In this document: piece after piece, positions 61,763-64,000 of the stretch | Layout: every line of letters begins with the position of its first letter | Position numbering within the stretch: the first letter of the stretch is position 1 | Assembly: GCA_025350695.1 (NCBI GenBank) | Contig: JANXXI010000087.1 | Span: 41,776 to 105,775 of the forward strand | Direction of reading: 5' to 3' | Length of the DNA: 64,000 nucleotides | Source of the DNA: Acidobacteriota bacterium | GTDB taxonomy: Bacteria > Acidobacteriota > Terriglobia > Bryobacterales > Bryobacteraceae | Program-made: the position numbers and the translations under genes | Notes under the pieces: generated by a model | Database searches by the model: none | Told to the model about the DNA's origin: nothing | The model's input: the letters and a program-made list of their open reading frames with translations, nothing else

Positions 61763-62893
61763 ATGCAAGTCTTATTGAATACGGAATTCGCCGCCAGCAG
61801 AAAAGTGCCTCTAGTCGATATGTTTGACAGCATCCTCAGCGGATTCTCACAAGCTGGCCTTGGCGATCCGGGCATTCAATTCTCCTTCGCAGACGCCCCG
61901 CTGGAAGGGCATGTAAGCAGCGTCGCTCGAGTTCTGAAGCGCTTTCCCGACTTGCAACGCTTCTTTGAGGAATCGGCCCCGCTACCTGGCATCCCCATGT
62001 CACGTCGGCTCACCAACCAACATAAAATGCACGAATCAGTAGACGTCTCAGTATTGCGCGCCATTGACTCTGGCGTACCTAAGTCATTTCCATTTCACTC
62101 CGTTTCCTTGGTTTTCGCTGCTCCCGGTCTGGGCGATGGTTCGGTCAAAACACTGGTCGGGGAAGTCAGGCCCGGCGTCAGTCTGGGTGATTCGTGGTGG
62201 GTCAGTGGCCGGTCCAGGAGTTTGTTCGCCTTTGTATTTGTGGAAGCCGCAATTGCAAGCAAAAAGCTCCCGCCTTTACCGGAACATGTGGTGAAACTCT
62301 TCGCCGCTATGGGCAAAGCCAAAAAAACAGTGCAAATCCCTCTACCTCGGGAGCATCCACAAATGGCCCAAGTAGCAAAACCGGAAACGCTCCGGGCGGT
62401 AAGCGCCGTAATCGAAGAATTCCGCACCCGCATGCCGCGTATTCTCGAACAAATCAATTTTCCCCACGACCTTCCTCCGGTCGAAGAGGCCAGGAAGCTC
62501 ACTTCATTGGGCGAAAAAACCGGATCGAAGAAACCTGTCTTGCTTCGGGCATTTAAACCCATGGGCTACAATTGCATAGCGGAATCAGGCGTCTATACCC
62601 TACGCCGAAAAACCGCCGCCAATTCCACGCTGGAAATCTCCCTCGACGTCGGTACCTGGAGCCGCAGTCTAACCGCAGGTTTCTCGGTCAATGGTTTAGG
62701 TTATTGCGCTCGCATGAGACTGCCAATTTGCAAACATGCGCAACTCGCCTGCTATCCCATTGGTGACGCGGACCGTTGGGGGAAGATCGTCGACAACCTT
62801 CAGGTAATTGTAGCCGAATTGGAAAGGACATTTGTTCCGGAAGTGGAAGCAGTCGCCGGCCCTTCGCCTGAATGGTACACGCCGGAGAACTGA
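61763..62893 (+). CDS. Protein of unknown function
   Basis: A 376-residue protein that I do not recognise. There is no signal peptide or membrane segment. The middle holds PFHSVSLVFAAPGLGDGSVK and the second half a conserved-looking beta-rich part (ISLDVGTWSRSLTAGFSVNG, LGYCARMRLPICKHAQ). A later start at 61820 (MFDSILSGF) is possible, as the first ATG has no ribosome site. It follows the EF-G gene after 104 bases with a REP-like palindrome between them. Confidence 0.65.
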   Translation: MQVLLNTEFAASRKVPLVDMFDSILSGFSQAGLGDPGIQFSFADAPLEGHVSSVARVLKRFPDLQRFFEESAPLPGIPMSRRLTNQHKMHESVDVSVLRAIDSGVPKSFPFHSVSLVFAAPGLGDGSVKTLVGEVRPGVSLGDSWWVSGRSRSLFAFVFVEAAIASKKLPPLPEHVVKLFAAMGKAKKTVQIPLPREHPQMAQVAKPETLRAVSAVIEEFRTRMPRILEQINFPHDLPPVEEARKLTSLGEKTGSKKPVLLRAFKPMGYNCIAESGVYTLRRKTAANSTLEISLDVGTWSRSLTAGFSVNGLGYCARMRLPICKHAQLACYPIGDADRWGKIVDNLQVIVAELERTFVPEVEAVAGPSPEWYTPEN

Positions 62894-62970
62894 CCGCCCT
62901 CTTTCATTTGCTCAAACCCCGCGCTCGTTTACTAGCTGTCGACGGCGGCGTCCGCAAGGGTCCACACCGT

Positions 62971-62993
62971 CGAACATAAGTGTTCGATATAAT
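62971..62993 (+). promoter_or_regulatory. hicAB promoter with operator palindrome
   Basis: A 6-bp inverted repeat cgaaca-taag-tgttcg (62971-62986) abuts a perfect -10 box TATAAT (62988-62993). The hicA ATG starts 7 bases later, so transcripts should be leaderless or nearly so. A repressor on the palindrome would block the -10 region, fitting autorepression by HicB. Confidence 0.6.
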
Positions 62994-62999
62994 AACTTC

Positions 63000-63212
63000 A
63001 TGAAAGGTTCCGAATTCCTACGCGCCGTGAAAGCGTACGCGAGGAAGAAAGGCATGAACTGCCGATGGGAGCCGCAACGTGGGTCGGGCAGCCACGGAAC
63101 ACTTTATCTGGGAAGCAGCCTCACGGTGGTCGAGGATTTGAAGAAAGAACTCGGGCCGGGTCTGCTAGCGGCCATGTGCAAGCAAATTGGAATTCGCAGG
63201 GAGGATCTCTAA
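63000..63212 (+). CDS. hicA: HicA toxin (mRNA interferase)
   Basis: 70 residues from the ATG at 63000 (MKGSEFLRAVKAYARKKG); the open frame upstream is not coding. The double-stranded-RNA-binding-like fold is clear: the catalytic His sits in GSGSHGTLYLGS, followed by TVVEDLKKELGPGLLAAMCK. HicA cleaves mRNA and is neutralised by HicB. Size matches the family (about 60-80). No ribosome site is seen, in line with a leaderless start. It overlaps hicB by one base. Confidence 0.93.
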   Translation: MKGSEFLRAVKAYARKKGMNCRWEPQRGSGSHGTLYLGSSLTVVEDLKKELGPGLLAAMCKQIGIRREDL

Positions 63213-63649
63213 TGTTCAGCGCAACTTATCCGGCTAATTTTCAAGCTGAGACCAACGGCAAGGGCCTTTTCGTTCGATTTCCCGACCTGCCCGAAGCGCT
63301 CACCGGGGGCGATGATCTGGAAGACGCCATGGACCAGGCCGCCGATTGTCTCGCGGAGGCCATCGCGGGCCGTATCGCTCGCGGAGAGGACATCCCATCA
63401 CCTTCTAAGCCCAAACGTGGGCAACGGCTGGTGAGTGTGCCCCTTTACCTCGCCCCGAAACTCGCTCTTTTCCTAACCATGCGCGAGCAAGGGCTCAAGA
63501 ATACGGAACTCGCGCGACGGCTAGGAGTGAGCGAAACAGTCGTGCGAAGAATGCTCAATCCCAAGCACGACACAAGACCCGAAAACATTCAGGCCGCGCT
63601 CGCCTGCCTCGGCAAGCGGATCGTGATCACCTTTGTGGATGCAGCCTAG
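63212..63649 (+). CDS. hicB: HicB antitoxin
   Basis: 145 residues from the ATG at 63212, which shares one base with the hicA stop; GGAGG lies 7 bases upstream. The degenerate RNase H-like fold occupies about residues 5-65 (GLFVRFPDLPEALTGGDDLE, MDQAADCLAEAIAGRIARGE). The C-terminal part (about 85-140) is a helix-turn-helix (LKNTELARRLGVSETVVRRM) that should bind the palindrome over the promoter. It both sequesters HicA and represses the operon. Confidence 0.93.
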   Translation: MFSATYPANFQAETNGKGLFVRFPDLPEALTGGDDLEDAMDQAADCLAEAIAGRIARGEDIPSPSKPKRGQRLVSVPLYLAPKLALFLTMREQGLKNTELARRLGVSETVVRRMLNPKHDTRPENIQAALACLGKRIVITFVDAA

Positions 63650-63896
63650 CGATGCCCCTCTCCACCGCGATAACGGCCATTAAGAAATCCTGGCCCCATC
63701 GGCGCCGGCTTCGTGGGCGGTGTACAGACGCGCGACATCACTGGAGGCAAAGCACGCTCTACGCGACGCCTTTTTGCAGGAATCATCGTTTGGGCAAGCT
63801 CCCCAGGATCCTTTTGACCGCAGTGATAAAGCCCCTACGTCGACAAAGCGCGTTCGGGGCTAGCATTTGAGCATGTACACCGTCCTTTGCCCTGGA

Positions 63897-64000
63897 CTAC
63901 CGGGGCTGGAGTCGTCGCAAACCCCACAGTCCGCGCGCTGAGAGTAGAAAAGTCAATCCCCCGAGCCCCCCAAGCGCCCAGAGTGTCCAGACGAAGAAAA
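63897..64000 (-). CDS. Possible C-terminal end of a membrane protein (partial)
   Basis: A minus-strand frame open to the right edge reads as a hydrophobic stretch (WTLWALGGLGGLTFLLSARG) followed by basic residues and a stop. This looks like the last membrane helix and cytoplasmic tail of a protein encoded beyond the window. Another frame is also open here, so the call is weak. Confidence 0.35.
   Translation of the reverse strand, partial: FFVWTLWALGGLGGLTFLLSARGLWGLRRLQPR

Noticed and set aside
63652..63870. 72-codon frame after hicB
   Set aside because: No ribosome site, His/Arg-rich low-quality translation, no motif.

Overview
The window looks like a chromosomal segment of an acidobacterium, probably of the Bryobacter/Solibacter group. 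This rests on gene content: secreted proteins of acidobacterial style, a myo-inositol oxygenase, a FliW-CsrA pair, an ECF sigma/anti-sigma pair, an HpnI-like GT21 glycosyltransferase and many large secreted hydrolases. Base composition is moderate to high GC and looks even across the window. I see no rRNA, tRNA, CRISPR array or intact insertion sequence.

Region 1 (1-42.4 kb) is ordinary chromosome. From the left: the end of a secreted protein and a second secreted protein; a small gene; an ECF sigma factor with its zinc anti-sigma factor; thrS; an hpnI-like glycosyltransferase; a penicillin-acylase-type hydrolase; a CNNM/CBS transporter; a GT2 glycosyltransferase; csrA-fliW; a glycosyltransferase-like membrane protein coupled to an IlvD/Edd sugar-acid dehydratase; a small secreted protein; inositol oxygenase; an M14 peptidase; an aminotransferase; hrpB; a peptidoglycan-binding protein; and alanine dehydrogenase. 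Two tightly packed minus-strand runs follow. The first is accD, D-aminoacylase, ABC-F, an RNase H-like exonuclease and an MFS transporter. The second is rpiB-like, deoC, a GAF/SpoIIE phosphatase and lysA. The pair rpiB-like and deoC has features of bacterial-microcompartment cargo although no shell gene is present here. Then come an outer-membrane barrel, a VOC protein, a glycine-rich protein, a membrane MutS-like ATPase overlapping proline dehydrogenase, and a small membrane protein.

Region 2 (42.4-59.3 kb, all minus strand) is a compact 17-kb set of tailed-phage particle genes: a small first gene, large terminase, portal, scaffold, P22-like coat, three head-tail joining genes, tail tube, a tail-assembly chaperone with a programmed -1 frameshift at an A_AAA_AAC heptamer, a very short tape measure, two small tail-tip genes, a 1309-residue tip protein and a 915-residue tail protein with a glycosidase-like part. 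There is no integrase, repressor, replication or lysis gene in or beside it, every frame is open, and related GC-rich hairpin repeats sit in its two largest gaps. I read it as a candidate domesticated, gene-transfer-agent-like particle locus; a trimmed prophage is the main alternative.

Region 3 (59.3-64 kb) has an EF-G paralogue, an unrecognised 376-residue protein, a HicA-HicB toxin-antitoxin pair with an operator-like palindrome over its -10 box, and perhaps the end of a membrane-protein gene at the right edge. Two REP-like palindromes (22.7-22.8 kb and 61.67-61.70 kb) lie between genes.
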